Source: VGSG01 sp040756375 (GTDB lineage: Bacteria > Desulfobacterota > Desulfomonilia > Desulfomonilales > Desulfomonilaceae). From it: DNA of 64,000 nt. Shown piece by piece: positions 50,859 to 59,487 of the stretch. The DNA lies in contig JBFLZC010000004.1 of assembly GCA_040756375.1 (NCBI GenBank), positions 248,001-312,000 on the forward strand, read 5' to 3'. The notes under the pieces were generated by a model. It saw nothing but the letters and a program-made list of their open reading frames with translations, had not been told where the DNA came from and made no database searches. The position numbers and the translations under genes were made by a program. Numbering within the stretch: the first letter of the stretch is position 1; each line of letters opens with the position of its first letter.

Positions 50859-52445
50859 TTAATGAGGCGGTACGCTCCTTTCATACAGCAACCATTTGCC
50901 AGCCGATCTGACGAGGCGGTACAGCTTCTGACCGCTCGCTGAAAGATCGTTCGGATTGCCCCTGACCAGCAAGTAGTCCACATCCAAACGAGCCGGGTCA
51001 AACGACCGTGAGGCCCAGGCCCACTCGGGCAGGTCGGATATGGAACGGCCGCCTTCCTTCCTTCTCACTGGCGGCGCGAAGTCCACGAAATCTACGATGC
51101 GAAAGGTCGCGACGCCCTGAGTCCATACAATGTAATAACTCGGGCAATGCACGTAGATAGGTTTCCCTCGAAAATCAAGGTCGTACACAAGCCCGCCCAG
51201 GGTCTTTCGGTTGGAGTCAGCCGGAAAGAAGCTCCGAGTGAACTGTGCGTTTTCTTTCTGGAAGTCTCGGAAGTAGTCGGCCCATAGCACCAGATGTGCA
51301 ATGCATACGAGGCAGATGATCGCGATTCGCAAGTCTACGCGCCGGGCTGAATGAATTATGCTGCCTGTCACAATTACCAACGCAAGGAAGACCACGGAAA
51401 AACGCGGATAGAGTATCTGGAAGTTGAACACCTGATCGGGAAGTACGAGAAAACAGAACTGTGTCCATCCCAAGAGAACGAGCAAGGGCACGGGATCGGG
51501 CTTTCCCGGCTCTCTGAGCACGCCGAGGGTGGCCTTGGGGGCCTTCAGGAGCGGCACGAGCAGCAATATGATCACGTGGAAGAAAATCAGCGCGATCGCT
51601 TTTCCCGGGAGACCATCGTAGAGGAAGTAGTTGTCAAAAAGCGCTAACCGTATTCGTCCGGGCAACGAGTGCAGATACGAATCGCGGTAGTAGTCCACAA
51701 GTGAATTCACGAATCCCGGCCCTGCGTAGGGTGAGACTTCCCGTTGGTTCCACCACACAATCATCACCACGATGATCGGGATCACTACGGCAACGCAACT
51801 CAGGAGGGTCCGAGGTGAATTACCCCGGCGTATCAGGCAACATAACGCAAACGCGGAAATCGCAAACGCGACCATGAGCGCATGGACGAAAAAGAGGAAA
51901 ACGAACGCGGCTGCCAAGACAGAAGCGATCCGGACGTTCGGCCGCTCCAGATACCTGATGAACAGATAACTCACGAGAAGAAAGAGCGGGATGGAGATGG
52001 TGAAGCCCGCGAATCCCCAACTCACGCTCAGGTTGTACATGAGGAGAAACGAGAGCAGCGAATACCAGGGATTGCCGTGGAATGTCCTGATCAAGAGCAG
52101 AACAGAAAGCGGTAGGAGAATCACGTAGATCGAGTAAAAGATCTTATTGGCAAATTCCACGGACGGAAACAGACTGCTGCTGCAAAACAGTATATGGAAG
52201 AGATTCGGCTTCCAGAAGAACGAACCGATTGAATAGTACTCTGCTAACTGGTTTGTGGGCTCTCCATAGTGCCTGAGTATCGTGGCTGTAGCGAGGTGAT
52301 CGGGCAGGTCGATAAATGGGAGCAGGCGCGAGCTCCAGAGCAACCAGAGATGAGCGGCCAGGAGCCCGAGAAATAAGAGCAGGAAAGCCAAATAGTTTCC
52401 GCGGCCATGGGACCTCAGTTTGTGAGTGCTCGCCAATAGACCCAT
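50859..52445 (-). CDS. Polytopic membrane protein, GT-C-like, 528 aa
   Basis: About twelve hydrophobic segments, with LLPFIDLPDHLATATILRHY just after the first one, resembling the acidic loop of GT-C-type glycosyltransferases, and FKPNLFHILF-like (FWKPNLFHILFCSSS) downstream. A soluble C-terminal part of about 130 residues follows residue 395. It converges with the sensor kinase gene across 14 bp. Function not recognised beyond a probable role with lipid-linked sugars; it could serve the glycan locus although it stands outside it. Confidence 0.6.
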   Translation of the reverse strand: MGLLASTHKLRSHGRGNYLAFLLLFLGLLAAHLWLLWSSRLLPFIDLPDHLATATILRHYGEPTNQLAEYYSIGSFFWKPNLFHILFCSSSLFPSVEFANKIFYSIYVILLPLSVLLLIRTFHGNPWYSLLSFLLMYNLSVSWGFAGFTISIPLFLLVSYLFIRYLERPNVRIASVLAAAFVFLFFVHALMVAFAISAFALCCLIRRGNSPRTLLSCVAVVIPIIVVMIVWWNQREVSPYAGPGFVNSLVDYYRDSYLHSLPGRIRLALFDNYFLYDGLPGKAIALIFFHVIILLLVPLLKAPKATLGVLREPGKPDPVPLLVLLGWTQFCFLVLPDQVFNFQILYPRFSVVFLALVIVTGSIIHSARRVDLRIAIICLVCIAHLVLWADYFRDFQKENAQFTRSFFPADSNRKTLGGLVYDLDFRGKPIYVHCPSYYIVWTQGVATFRIVDFVDFAPPVRRKEGGRSISDLPEWAWASRSFDPARLDVDYLLVRGNPNDLSASGQKLYRLVRSAGKWLLYERSVPPH

Positions 52446-52624
52446 CCTATAAGTCGGCCTTTTCTGAACGGAGATCGAACGAAAGAATAGCGTAGCAGGT
52501 CACAAAAATAAATCTGAAACTCCTCGCGTCAATTCTGCGATCTCGCGCCTGGACGGAGCGTCTTCGCCGATATGATGTAACACATCAAGTTATTGAAACA
52601 AGGCTTTGATATTGAATATTAATC

Positions 52625-52654
52625 TTGACAGATATGTGCGAAACATGATACGGT
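52625..52654 (+). promoter_or_regulatory. Promoter candidate for the AMIN-domain gene
   Basis: A perfect TTGACA (52625-52630) is followed after 18 bp by TACGGT (52649-52654), a weak -10. It lies in the 316-bp gap between the divergent genes at 52445 and 52762; nothing else was recognised in that gap. Confidence 0.4.
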
Positions 52655-52761
52655 ACTCGCCTGAGGGAATGCGTGGAGAAGGCTCCCGCCTGACCTCAAA
52701 TGGATGGCTCTTGGAGCCCGGCACGCTGCTCGGCTTCAAGTCTCCCGGTGGAGGACGTAAG

Positions 52762-53673
52762 ATGCTGCGCTTTTCGACACGATCCCTTTTCGTTGCTTTG
52801 AGCTTGCTGCTGACGGCCGCTGTGTCGACGCCGGTTTTGGCCACGACAACGGGAAGTATCGAAGCCATCCACGTCGCTCCGGATATGAGCAGTCTGACGA
52901 TCAAATGTCAGGGTTATGTTGGAGAGCATACAGCAGCAGTCATTGGCAACCCATACCGGCTGGTTATGGACTTCAAGAATGCCCGAATGAGCGAAAAGCT
53001 CCCCGGCCGGGCGCGGTACGACACGTCTCAGATCAAGGAAGTACGAGTAGGTCGGTATCACGCTGGGGTGAGAGTGGTCGCGGATTTTGGCGGGCACCCT
53101 GTACCACGGTACACGATTCTCAAGAACGGCAACGATTTGATGGTAAAATTTGGTGAAGCACGAGTGCTCTCTGCCGGAATAGAACCGCCGAAAGCGCCTG
53201 CCGTGAACGCCAAGAAGCCCTCCGTTATCGCCAAACCCACGGCCGCGCCTACGCAGGTGCAAACAAAAGGAAAATCGAGACTTGCAGTGCGAGCCGTGGA
53301 ACTGGATCACGAACTCGTATCGCTCGATATCTCCGATACACGGAATCCGTCGCGTAAGTGCCGCCTGGTGCTCGAACTTGACATGGACCAACTCAAGGTT
53401 CGCCGTGCCTCGGTGAGTGACGACCGCGGCAAGCTTACGACGGTAAATCTTTCTGATGCCTCTCAGTCTTGGAAAGGGGTTGCGCAGGCCAAACGAGGAC
53501 CAACGAGAGGTCCTGTTGCCCCGCCTGCCGTAGGCCCCAGAGCCAGAACGCCGAAATGGGATCTTCCAGCGGGTGGCGTCCGGCAACGGACAACGGGAAT
53601 GAAAGCCACGCCTAAGCCGGTGTCCGTGGGTGGGATTCCGGTATGGGGAACAGGTCCTGTCGACGACGATTGA
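52762..53673 (+). CDS. Secreted AMIN-domain protein, 303 aa
   Basis: A clear signal peptide (about residues 1-27, ending PVLA) precedes an AMIN domain (about 30-135): SIEAIHVAPDMSSLTIKCQG, RLVMDFKNARMSE and VRVVADFGGHPVPRYTI. AMIN domains bind peptidoglycan or polysaccharide and occur in amidases and pilus secretins. The rest is a proline-, lysine- and alanine-rich linker and a second weakly similar strand-rich segment (around 190-235), without an enzyme domain. The ATG at 52762 with GGAGG is preferred over the upstream ATG at 52606. It probably anchors an envelope complex. Confidence 0.78.
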   Translation: MLRFSTRSLFVALSLLLTAAVSTPVLATTTGSIEAIHVAPDMSSLTIKCQGYVGEHTAAVIGNPYRLVMDFKNARMSEKLPGRARYDTSQIKEVRVGRYHAGVRVVADFGGHPVPRYTILKNGNDLMVKFGEARVLSAGIEPPKAPAVNAKKPSVIAKPTAAPTQVQTKGKSRLAVRAVELDHELVSLDISDTRNPSRKCRLVLELDMDQLKVRRASVSDDRGKLTTVNLSDASQSWKGVAQAKRGPTRGPVAPPAVGPRARTPKWDLPAGGVRQRTTGMKATPKPVSVGGIPVWGTGPVDDD

Positions 53674-53888
53674 AGCTGCCAAATCGAGGAGGGGGATCCA
53701 AGGCGCGAGCGCAGCCCCGAGCCCCATGCGTAGCGAAGCAACTAAGTTCAGGTTCGGCCGTGTGAAATCCATTTTAGCCGATCTTTTCACTCCGCGTGAT
53801 ATTGGGCTTGACTTGGCATAGGGGAATCTTAAGATTTGAAGTGGTGGGATTACGCACGCACTTTCCAACATCTGCAGGAGGTACGGTC

Positions 53889-54389
53889 ATGCCTCACTCC
53901 GTCCCAGTCTCGGAAGTCATGATTCACCGCAACGAATGGCCTCAGTTCAGGGCAAGCACGTCGGTGAAAGATGCGATCAAGATTCTGCGCATTCTCACGG
54001 AAGACGAGAAATTGACGCACGGACACTCAACGCCACTCGTCTTGGATGACGACTACAACCTCCTGGGGCTGATCAGGCTCACAGACCTGCTCAAAAGCGT
54101 GCGTCACCTGTGTGGTCCGGCGGGTGAACCTTGCGAACTCGGGGAAGCTGCAAAGCCTGTGTCGGAGCTCGTCATACCTTTCCCGGCTACCGTGAGCCCT
54201 GATGACAGCATCCTGAAAGCGCTGGACATCATGATGGATCACGGGGTTTCTCTGGTGCCGGTCATGAAGGATGGCAAGTTGCAGGGAATGATAAAGCTCT
54301 CCGATATCTTTAACACCGTGGCGGCGCTTCTGTTCGACGAAGAAGAACCAGAGGGCCGGAGTTGGATTTCAGAGCATTTGCACCTGTAG
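53889..54389 (+). CDS. CBS-domain pair protein, 166 aa
   Basis: Two CBS domains in tandem: VSEVMIHRNEWPQFRASTSV to RLTDLLKSV, and PVSELVIPFPATVSPDDSIL to IKLSDIFNTV. CBS pairs bind adenosine nucleotides and regulate partner proteins. There is no catalytic domain. The ATG at 53889 follows GCAGGAGG; the longer frame from 53796 is unlikely. The third subunit of Thauera phenylphosphate synthase is also a CBS protein, but this gene is 49 kb from the phosphotransferase genes and no link can be shown. Confidence 0.88.
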   Translation: MPHSVPVSEVMIHRNEWPQFRASTSVKDAIKILRILTEDEKLTHGHSTPLVLDDDYNLLGLIRLTDLLKSVRHLCGPAGEPCELGEAAKPVSELVIPFPATVSPDDSILKALDIMMDHGVSLVPVMKDGKLQGMIKLSDIFNTVAALLFDEEEPEGRSWISEHLHL

Positions 54390-54791
54390 CGCTATTTGTT
54401 GCCGTCATTCAGCCCTTATCTGTAGACTCCGGCCTCGTCGCAGGCGCGTAAGTCCCGCCTGCTGTAAGTGTGCCCAGCGAAGCCCTTTCGCCAGAGCCTC
54501 TTCGACCGTTGCAGGCCGAAAAGCGTTGCCCCAATACCACAATGGCTTCGTTTGTTCACCTGGGGGAGCTACCAATATTTTTTTGCCGAAACTCCGCGAG
54601 AATATGAATGAACCGTTGGTATAACAAAACGGGCTGTGGCGAGTCTTATATTTAGAGGCCGTGGCCGCGTTTTGTGTTATGGCTCGAGATCGACCTCAGA
54701 TTGCGACATAGCCCCTGTGCCGGCTTCGTGCAGGATAGAGGCGGGAACAGCAGCTCAGGCCCAAGATCAAGATATTCAGCCGGAAAGCGTC
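54390..54791. other. 402-bp non-coding gap before the exporter genes
   Basis: No gene or strong promoter was recognised. An in-frame upstream extension of the adaptor gene reaches 54636 but lacks family similarity. Confidence 0.5.
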
Positions 54792-55865
54792 ATGAAACTA
54801 GGAAAGAGCAAACATATCATCATCGGACTGTGCGTCATCGCAGGAGTTGCCTCAGTGGGAATGTACTCAATGGGGAGTGTATTCCCTGGGAAGGCTCGTG
54901 TGGAATATCCAACTTCCAAAGTGGTCCGAAGAGACTTGGGCGCCACCGTTCAGGCCACTGGCGTGGTCAAACCGCAAGTAGGCGCGGAAGTGAAGGTCGG
55001 ATCCCGCTTGCCCGGGAAAGTGGTTGAGCTACCCATTAATGTGGGTGATCGCGTTGCGAACGCGCAAATCATAGCCCGACTGGAGCAGGACGACCTAGTT
55101 GCGAAAGTGAAGCTGCAAGAGGCCATCCTCGATGAAAACAGAGCTGAACTGGAGCGCTTGGATAGGGACTACGTCCGTGACAAGCAACTTGTGGAAACGA
55201 AGTCCATTTCAGACCAGAAGTTCGACCAGACGCATTTCTTGCGAGAGATGTCCAAGGCCAGAGTGAAGAAGGCAGAAGCCGAACTTGATCATGCCAGAAC
55301 GCAGCTTTCTTACGCCAACATCTCTGCTCCTATCAAGGGTACCGTGGCAGATGTGGCCACGATTCAGGGAGAAACGGTCACCACCGGTCTTAATGCGCCT
55401 ACTTTCATCAAGATCATCGACCTGGAGCGGCTCGAGGTGCGGGCCTACGTCGATGAGAACGACATCGGCAGGGTCAGGGTAGGACAAGAGGCAATCTTCA
55501 CGGTTGCATCCTACCCGGGAACGGAATTCAAAGGCACAGTCACGTCGATCTATCCGTCAGCCACCATACAAGACAACGTGGTGTACTACATCACTACCGT
55601 AAGCGTGGACAACCGGGAGGAAAAACTCAAGCCCGACATGACCGCCAACGTCCTGATATTCCTGGATCAACGAAAAGGGGTTTTGACGGTCCCAAACAAA
55701 GCTGTGCAGCGTGAAGGAAACAGTAAATACGTACACGTGATTGAGGGCGGCGTCCCGCAAAGACGCCCGGTAGGTACCGGCTGGAAAGATACCTCGTACA
55801 CGGAGATTCTCGACGGACTGCGGGAGGGAGAATCCGTGGTCGTGGGGGCACTTGCTCGAAAGTAG
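54792..55865 (+). CDS. HlyD/MacA-type periplasmic adaptor, 357 aa
   Basis: An N-terminal anchor (about residues 8-28) is followed by RRDLGATVQATGVVKPQVGA, the biotinyl-lipoyl-like half-motif, a coiled-coil hairpin (about 95-170) and the second lipoyl half with SYANISAPIKGTVADVATI. The C-terminal barrel segments IDLERLEVRAYVDENDIGRV and NKAVQREGNSKYVHV are family-typical. It links an inner-membrane ABC transporter to an outer-membrane channel. The following ATPase and two permeases form the rest of the system; the outer-membrane channel gene is not in the window. Start at ATG 54792 by similarity. Confidence 0.88.
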   Translation: MKLGKSKHIIIGLCVIAGVASVGMYSMGSVFPGKARVEYPTSKVVRRDLGATVQATGVVKPQVGAEVKVGSRLPGKVVELPINVGDRVANAQIIARLEQDDLVAKVKLQEAILDENRAELERLDRDYVRDKQLVETKSISDQKFDQTHFLREMSKARVKKAEAELDHARTQLSYANISAPIKGTVADVATIQGETVTTGLNAPTFIKIIDLERLEVRAYVDENDIGRVRVGQEAIFTVASYPGTEFKGTVTSIYPSATIQDNVVYYITTVSVDNREEKLKPDMTANVLIFLDQRKGVLTVPNKAVQREGNSKYVHVIEGGVPQRRPVGTGWKDTSYTEILDGLREGESVVVGALARK

Positions 55866-55882
55866 ACTGCTCGCGGAGGCAC

Positions 55883-56584
55883 ATGATGATCGAAGTCAGG
55901 AACCTTGCAAAGGTTTTTCAGAAGGATCATTCCGAGGTCCGAGTTCTTGAGGACATTTCTCTGACAATAGATGAGGGCGAATTTGTATCCATAATGGCGC
56001 CATCAGGAATGGGAAAGAGCACGTTTCTTAATATTCTCGGCTGCTTGGATAGGCCTTCCTCTGGGACTTACATCCTCGACAATGTTCCGGTCCATGAGAT
56101 GAACGACGATGAGTTGTCCCACATCAGGAACAAGAAGCTGGGATTTGTCTTCCAATCGTTCCATCTCCTCCCTCGGATGACCGCGTGGGAAAATGTGACT
56201 CTTCCCCTTATCTACAGTGAGGCTGACGCCAATATGAAAGCGAAGGCCGTCCAGGTCCTGGAAGCCGTCGGGCTGGGAGACCGGGTGGATCATCTCCCAA
56301 GAGAGCTTTCCGGCGGACAACAGCAAAGGGTCGCGATTGCGAGGGCTCTGGTCAACGATCCCAGAATCATCCTAGCCGACGAGCCTACCGGTAATCTGGA
56401 CAGCAAATCCGGCCACGAGATCATGGGCATCTTCAAGAAATTGCACTCCGAAGGCCGAACGCTCATTGTGGTTACCCATGACCGAGAGGTAGCGCTCCAG
56501 TCCGACAGAATAATCGAGATGAAGGACGGGAGGATTTCCAGCGATAGGCCGACAACTCAGGCTTCGGCGGAGGTGGCGCTATGA
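55883..56584 (+). CDS. MacB/LolD-type ABC transporter ATPase, 233 aa
   Basis: Walker A in APSGMGKSTFLNILG, signature LSGGQQQRVAIARALVND, Walker B IILADEPTGNLD and the H-loop VVTHDREVAL are complete. The Q-loop FVFQSFHLLPRMTAWENV is that of the MacB/LolD family. It powers the two FtsX-like permeases that follow. The start at 55883 lies 17 bp after the adaptor gene; a second ATG at 55886 is possible. The stop overlaps the first permease start by 4 nt. Confidence 0.93.
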   Translation: MMIEVRNLAKVFQKDHSEVRVLEDISLTIDEGEFVSIMAPSGMGKSTFLNILGCLDRPSSGTYILDNVPVHEMNDDELSHIRNKKLGFVFQSFHLLPRMTAWENVTLPLIYSEADANMKAKAVQVLEAVGLGDRVDHLPRELSGGQQQRVAIARALVNDPRIILADEPTGNLDSKSGHEIMGIFKKLHSEGRTLIVVTHDREVALQSDRIIEMKDGRISSDRPTTQASAEVAL

Positions 56585-57789
56585 GGGCGTTACGCATGGC
56601 ACGTCAGGCACTGAGTGCAGTTTCTGAGAACAAGACCCGCACATTTCTCATGATGTTGGGTGTGATCATTGGTGTCGCTACCCTCACGATCATCGCGTCC
56701 TCGGTGCTCGGGGCCAGAGGCGCGGTCATGGAAAAAGTGGAGAAGTTCGGCCTGGATCAGATCATGATCATGGCGGGAGCGGGAAGAAAACCCGGCGTTC
56801 CACAGCCGACGCCCACAACCCTGAGAGTGGAAGACGCTCAGGCCATGGAATCGGAAGTGCCCAACATCAAAGAGAGCTCTCCACAAATCAACCGCCGGGA
56901 TTACCTGGTGAAGTACGGCAACAAGAGCTCTTATGCTGTGCTGATTGCGGCAAATCCTAACTGGTCAGCCGTTTGGAACACCGCGGCTGAGACCGGAAGA
57001 TTCCTCTCGGAAGAGGACAGGGCCCGCCTGGCGCGCGTGGTAGTCATCGGCAAGACGGTCGTAAGGGATTTGTTCGAGGATGAAGACCCCATTGGAAAAC
57101 AGATCCTCCTGGGTAACAACCCGTTCGAAGTAATCGGCGTCATGGAAGCTCGGGGCACGTCAGCTACTGGCCTTGACATGGACAGCAGGGTAGTGATCCC
57201 GCTCTCGACGGGTCAGAAGCGGGTGTTCAACCAGGAGTACCTTTTCATGATCAAGGTGGTTCTCCAGGATCCCTCAAAGATGGATCAGACAGTGGCTGAC
57301 GTGAGAGCGCTGCTCCGGGAGCGGCACAATCTGCCGCAAGGAGTGGAAGACGATTTCACGATAGTAACGCCAACTCAAGTGATGTCCCTGGCGTCCAAGG
57401 TATCGACTACGTTCTCGCTCTTCCTGGTGTTGGTCTCCGCGATCTCGCTGATCGTCGGCGCGGTCGTAATTGCAAATATCATGTTCATCGCGGTGAATGA
57501 GAGAAAAGGAGAGATCGGAATACGGCGGGCGGTTGGAGCTACGAAACGGGACATACTCTCACAGTTCCTCTTTGAAGCGGTAACCATCGCGCTGCTCGGC
57601 GGAATAATCGGAGCTGCACTGGGTCTGACGGGCTTGAAGGGGCTGGCCTTCTTCATGCAACTGCCCATGGCTACCATGTGGCAACCGATTGCGCTGGCCC
57701 TGCTCAGCGCTGTGCTCGTAGGGCTCGCTGCGGGCATACAACCAGCGCGGGCTGCAGCCAATCTCAATCCTATTGAAGCTCTGAGGTAG
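56581..57789 (+). CDS. MacB/FtsX-type ABC permease, 402 aa
   Basis: The first membrane helix (KTRFLMMLGVIIGVATLTII) is followed by a large periplasmic core and three C-terminal helices in the FtsX pattern, with VNERKGEIGIRRAVGATKRD in the cytoplasmic loop. Family of MacB-like permeases exporting macrolides, toxins, lipoproteins or heme-like compounds. It begins at the ATGA overlap with the ATPase. The substrate cannot be inferred. A second permease follows 8 bp later, so this could be a heteromeric pair. Confidence 0.92.
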   Translation: MRALRMARQALSAVSENKTRTFLMMLGVIIGVATLTIIASSVLGARGAVMEKVEKFGLDQIMIMAGAGRKPGVPQPTPTTLRVEDAQAMESEVPNIKESSPQINRRDYLVKYGNKSSYAVLIAANPNWSAVWNTAAETGRFLSEEDRARLARVVVIGKTVVRDLFEDEDPIGKQILLGNNPFEVIGVMEARGTSATGLDMDSRVVIPLSTGQKRVFNQEYLFMIKVVLQDPSKMDQTVADVRALLRERHNLPQGVEDDFTIVTPTQVMSLASKVSTTFSLFLVLVSAISLIVGAVVIANIMFIAVNERKGEIGIRRAVGATKRDILSQFLFEAVTIALLGGIIGAALGLTGLKGLAFFMQLPMATMWQPIALALLSAVLVGLAAGIQPARAAANLNPIEALR

Positions 57790-57797
57790 ACTTCCCT

Positions 57798-59024
57798 GTG
57801 CACGTAAGGCCCTTTCGAGGGATACATATAGCGCTGAAATCGCTCACAGCTCACCGATTGCGAGTGGCGTTGGCTTTGTTCGCGATCGTTATCGGGGTCG
57901 CTTCGGTGACGCTCATGGTGGGGATCGGCAAAGGAGCCGAGACAGAAGTCCAGCGCAAGATCGAGGGCATGGGCACGAACCTACTGGTGGTGAGCGCAGC
58001 CCAATCCAGAGCGGTGAAAGGCCAAGTCGGCGCGCTGGGCATCATGACCACTTTGACAGTCAAAGACGCCACTGCAGTGGCTGAGGAATGCCCGGCGGTG
58101 AAAATCGCCGCTCCCGCTTACTCGAAGAAGCTGTTGGCAAAGCATGAAAGTGCCAGCTATTCCACCAAAGTGGTAGGTGCGGTGCCGGACATCCAGCAGG
58201 TGCGCAACATCTCCGTGGAATCGGGCAACTTCTTTGATGATGACGACAACAAGGTCATGGCGCAGGTGGCGGTGGTAGGCCCCACCGTGGTCCAGAACCT
58301 CTTCTTGGGCAAGAATCCTGTGGGAGAGTCGTTCCGAATCGGCAAAGTGCTTTTTCGAGTGATCGGAGTCACGGTGCCGAAAGGAAACGTTTCCGGCGAA
58401 GATGAGGACGATCAGATATTCATCCCTTTGCGCACCGCCATGAACAAGCTGGTGAACGTAACGTACTTGTCCAATATCTTCATAGAGGCGGCCGATTTCG
58501 AGAGTGTGCATCGGGCCGAAGCACAGATCCGGGCCCTTTTGAGAGACCGCCACCGTTTGAGAGAAGGCAAGGCGGATGACTTCACGATCCAGAATCAGGC
58601 TGATGTTATAGAAGCCGCGGTCTCAGTTGCACGAACCTTCAGTCTCCTAATCGCGAGTATTGCTGCGGTTTCACTGCTCATAGGCGGCGTAGGAATACTG
58701 GGGGTGATGCTGCTCTCCATACGAGAGCGGGTGGGGGAAATAGGGATCAGGCGGGCCGTGGGCGCGAGAAAGAAGGACATACTCACTCAATTTCTCGTTG
58801 AATCCGCGTTCCTGGGGATCGTGGGAGGGCTTCTCGGAGTGATTGTGGGTATTGCGGGCTCCGAAATGGTGAAGATTTTTTCCGGTATGCCCATTCTGCT
58901 TGCTCCGGGATACGTGATGCTCTCGCTTGCCTTTTCCGTAATCATCGGACTCGTCTTCGGCATCTATCCGTCATGGAAAGCCGCAAATCTTGATCCTATC
59001 CAAGCGTTACACAGTTCCGGATGA
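57798..59024 (+). CDS. Second MacB/FtsX-type ABC permease, 408 aa
   Basis: The same four-helix layout as its neighbour: HRLRVALALFAIVIGVASVT, a periplasmic core with VAVVGPTVVQNLFLG and IRVIGVTV-like segments, and RERVGEIGIRRAVGARKKD before the last helices. The start is GTG at 57798. Together with the first permease it could form a heterodimer; otherwise each would pair with itself under one ATPase. Last gene of the exporter unit; a 463-bp gap follows. Confidence 0.9.
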   Translation: MHVRPFRGIHIALKSLTAHRLRVALALFAIVIGVASVTLMVGIGKGAETEVQRKIEGMGTNLLVVSAAQSRAVKGQVGALGIMTTLTVKDATAVAEECPAVKIAAPAYSKKLLAKHESASYSTKVVGAVPDIQQVRNISVESGNFFDDDDNKVMAQVAVVGPTVVQNLFLGKNPVGESFRIGKVLFRVIGVTVPKGNVSGEDEDDQIFIPLRTAMNKLVNVTYLSNIFIEAADFESVHRAEAQIRALLRDRHRLREGKADDFTIQNQADVIEAAVSVARTFSLLIASIAAVSLLIGGVGILGVMLLSIRERVGEIGIRRAVGARKKDILTQFLVESAFLGIVGGLLGVIVGIAGSEMVKIFSGMPILLAPGYVMLSLAFSVIIGLVFGIYPSWKAANLDPIQALHSSG

Positions 59025-59487
59025 CCGCGCGGCCAGCCGGCTGTCCCACCAATGACACCGTAGGATGCGGTGAATGAGGTGAACCGCATCGGTCGCGGTC
59101 CTGCCTGAATCGAAGCGGTCTTCGCGCGGTACGGGGAGTGCCGCGTCCGACAGTGACATGCGTGGCCGGGTTGTGGAAAGCATCTCGACAGATGCGGTTC
59201 CCCCGCGTTCCGCGGGGTCACCACATCCTACACGCCTTTGTCCGCGATCTGTCCACTTGTGGTTGACCGTCCAAGCTGACCAAAGTATATAGTGATTGCC
59301 GAGAAACCTGTCCGATTCGCTTAGGCTGCTCCTCGTCATTCCCGCGAAAGCGGGAATCCAGTCTTGGGGGCGTGATATTAAGGCTTGCCACTGATCGTTA
59401 GGCTCAAAGGGCCGCGACCAGGCGCGGGCTTGAACAAATTGTCGGAGGAAATTAAGTATATCTGCTTCATATGAGGGGAGAATTAAT
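59025..59487. other. 463-bp gap after the exporter genes
   Basis: Contains one dispersed palindromic element (59334-59361) and a GGGGAG ribosome site just before the next ATG. TTGAAC and TAAGTA sequences near 59430-59455 could be a weak promoter. ORFs crossing it on either strand are not credible. Confidence 0.5.
59334..59361. repeat. Dispersed REP-like hairpin (CGTCATTCCCGC type)
   Basis: ATTCCCGC (59338-59345) pairs with GCGGGAAT (59350-59357) around a GAAA tetraloop. The flanks CGTC and CCAG complete an element widely seen in bacterial genomes. In one reverse frame it encodes the familiar WIPAFAGMT peptide, which is a sign of the repeat and not of a gene. Confidence 0.75.

Noticed and set aside
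53889..54389. Third (CBS) subunit of the phosphotransferase
   Set aside because: It is 49 kb away and sits beside envelope genes; CBS pairs are too common to support a link.
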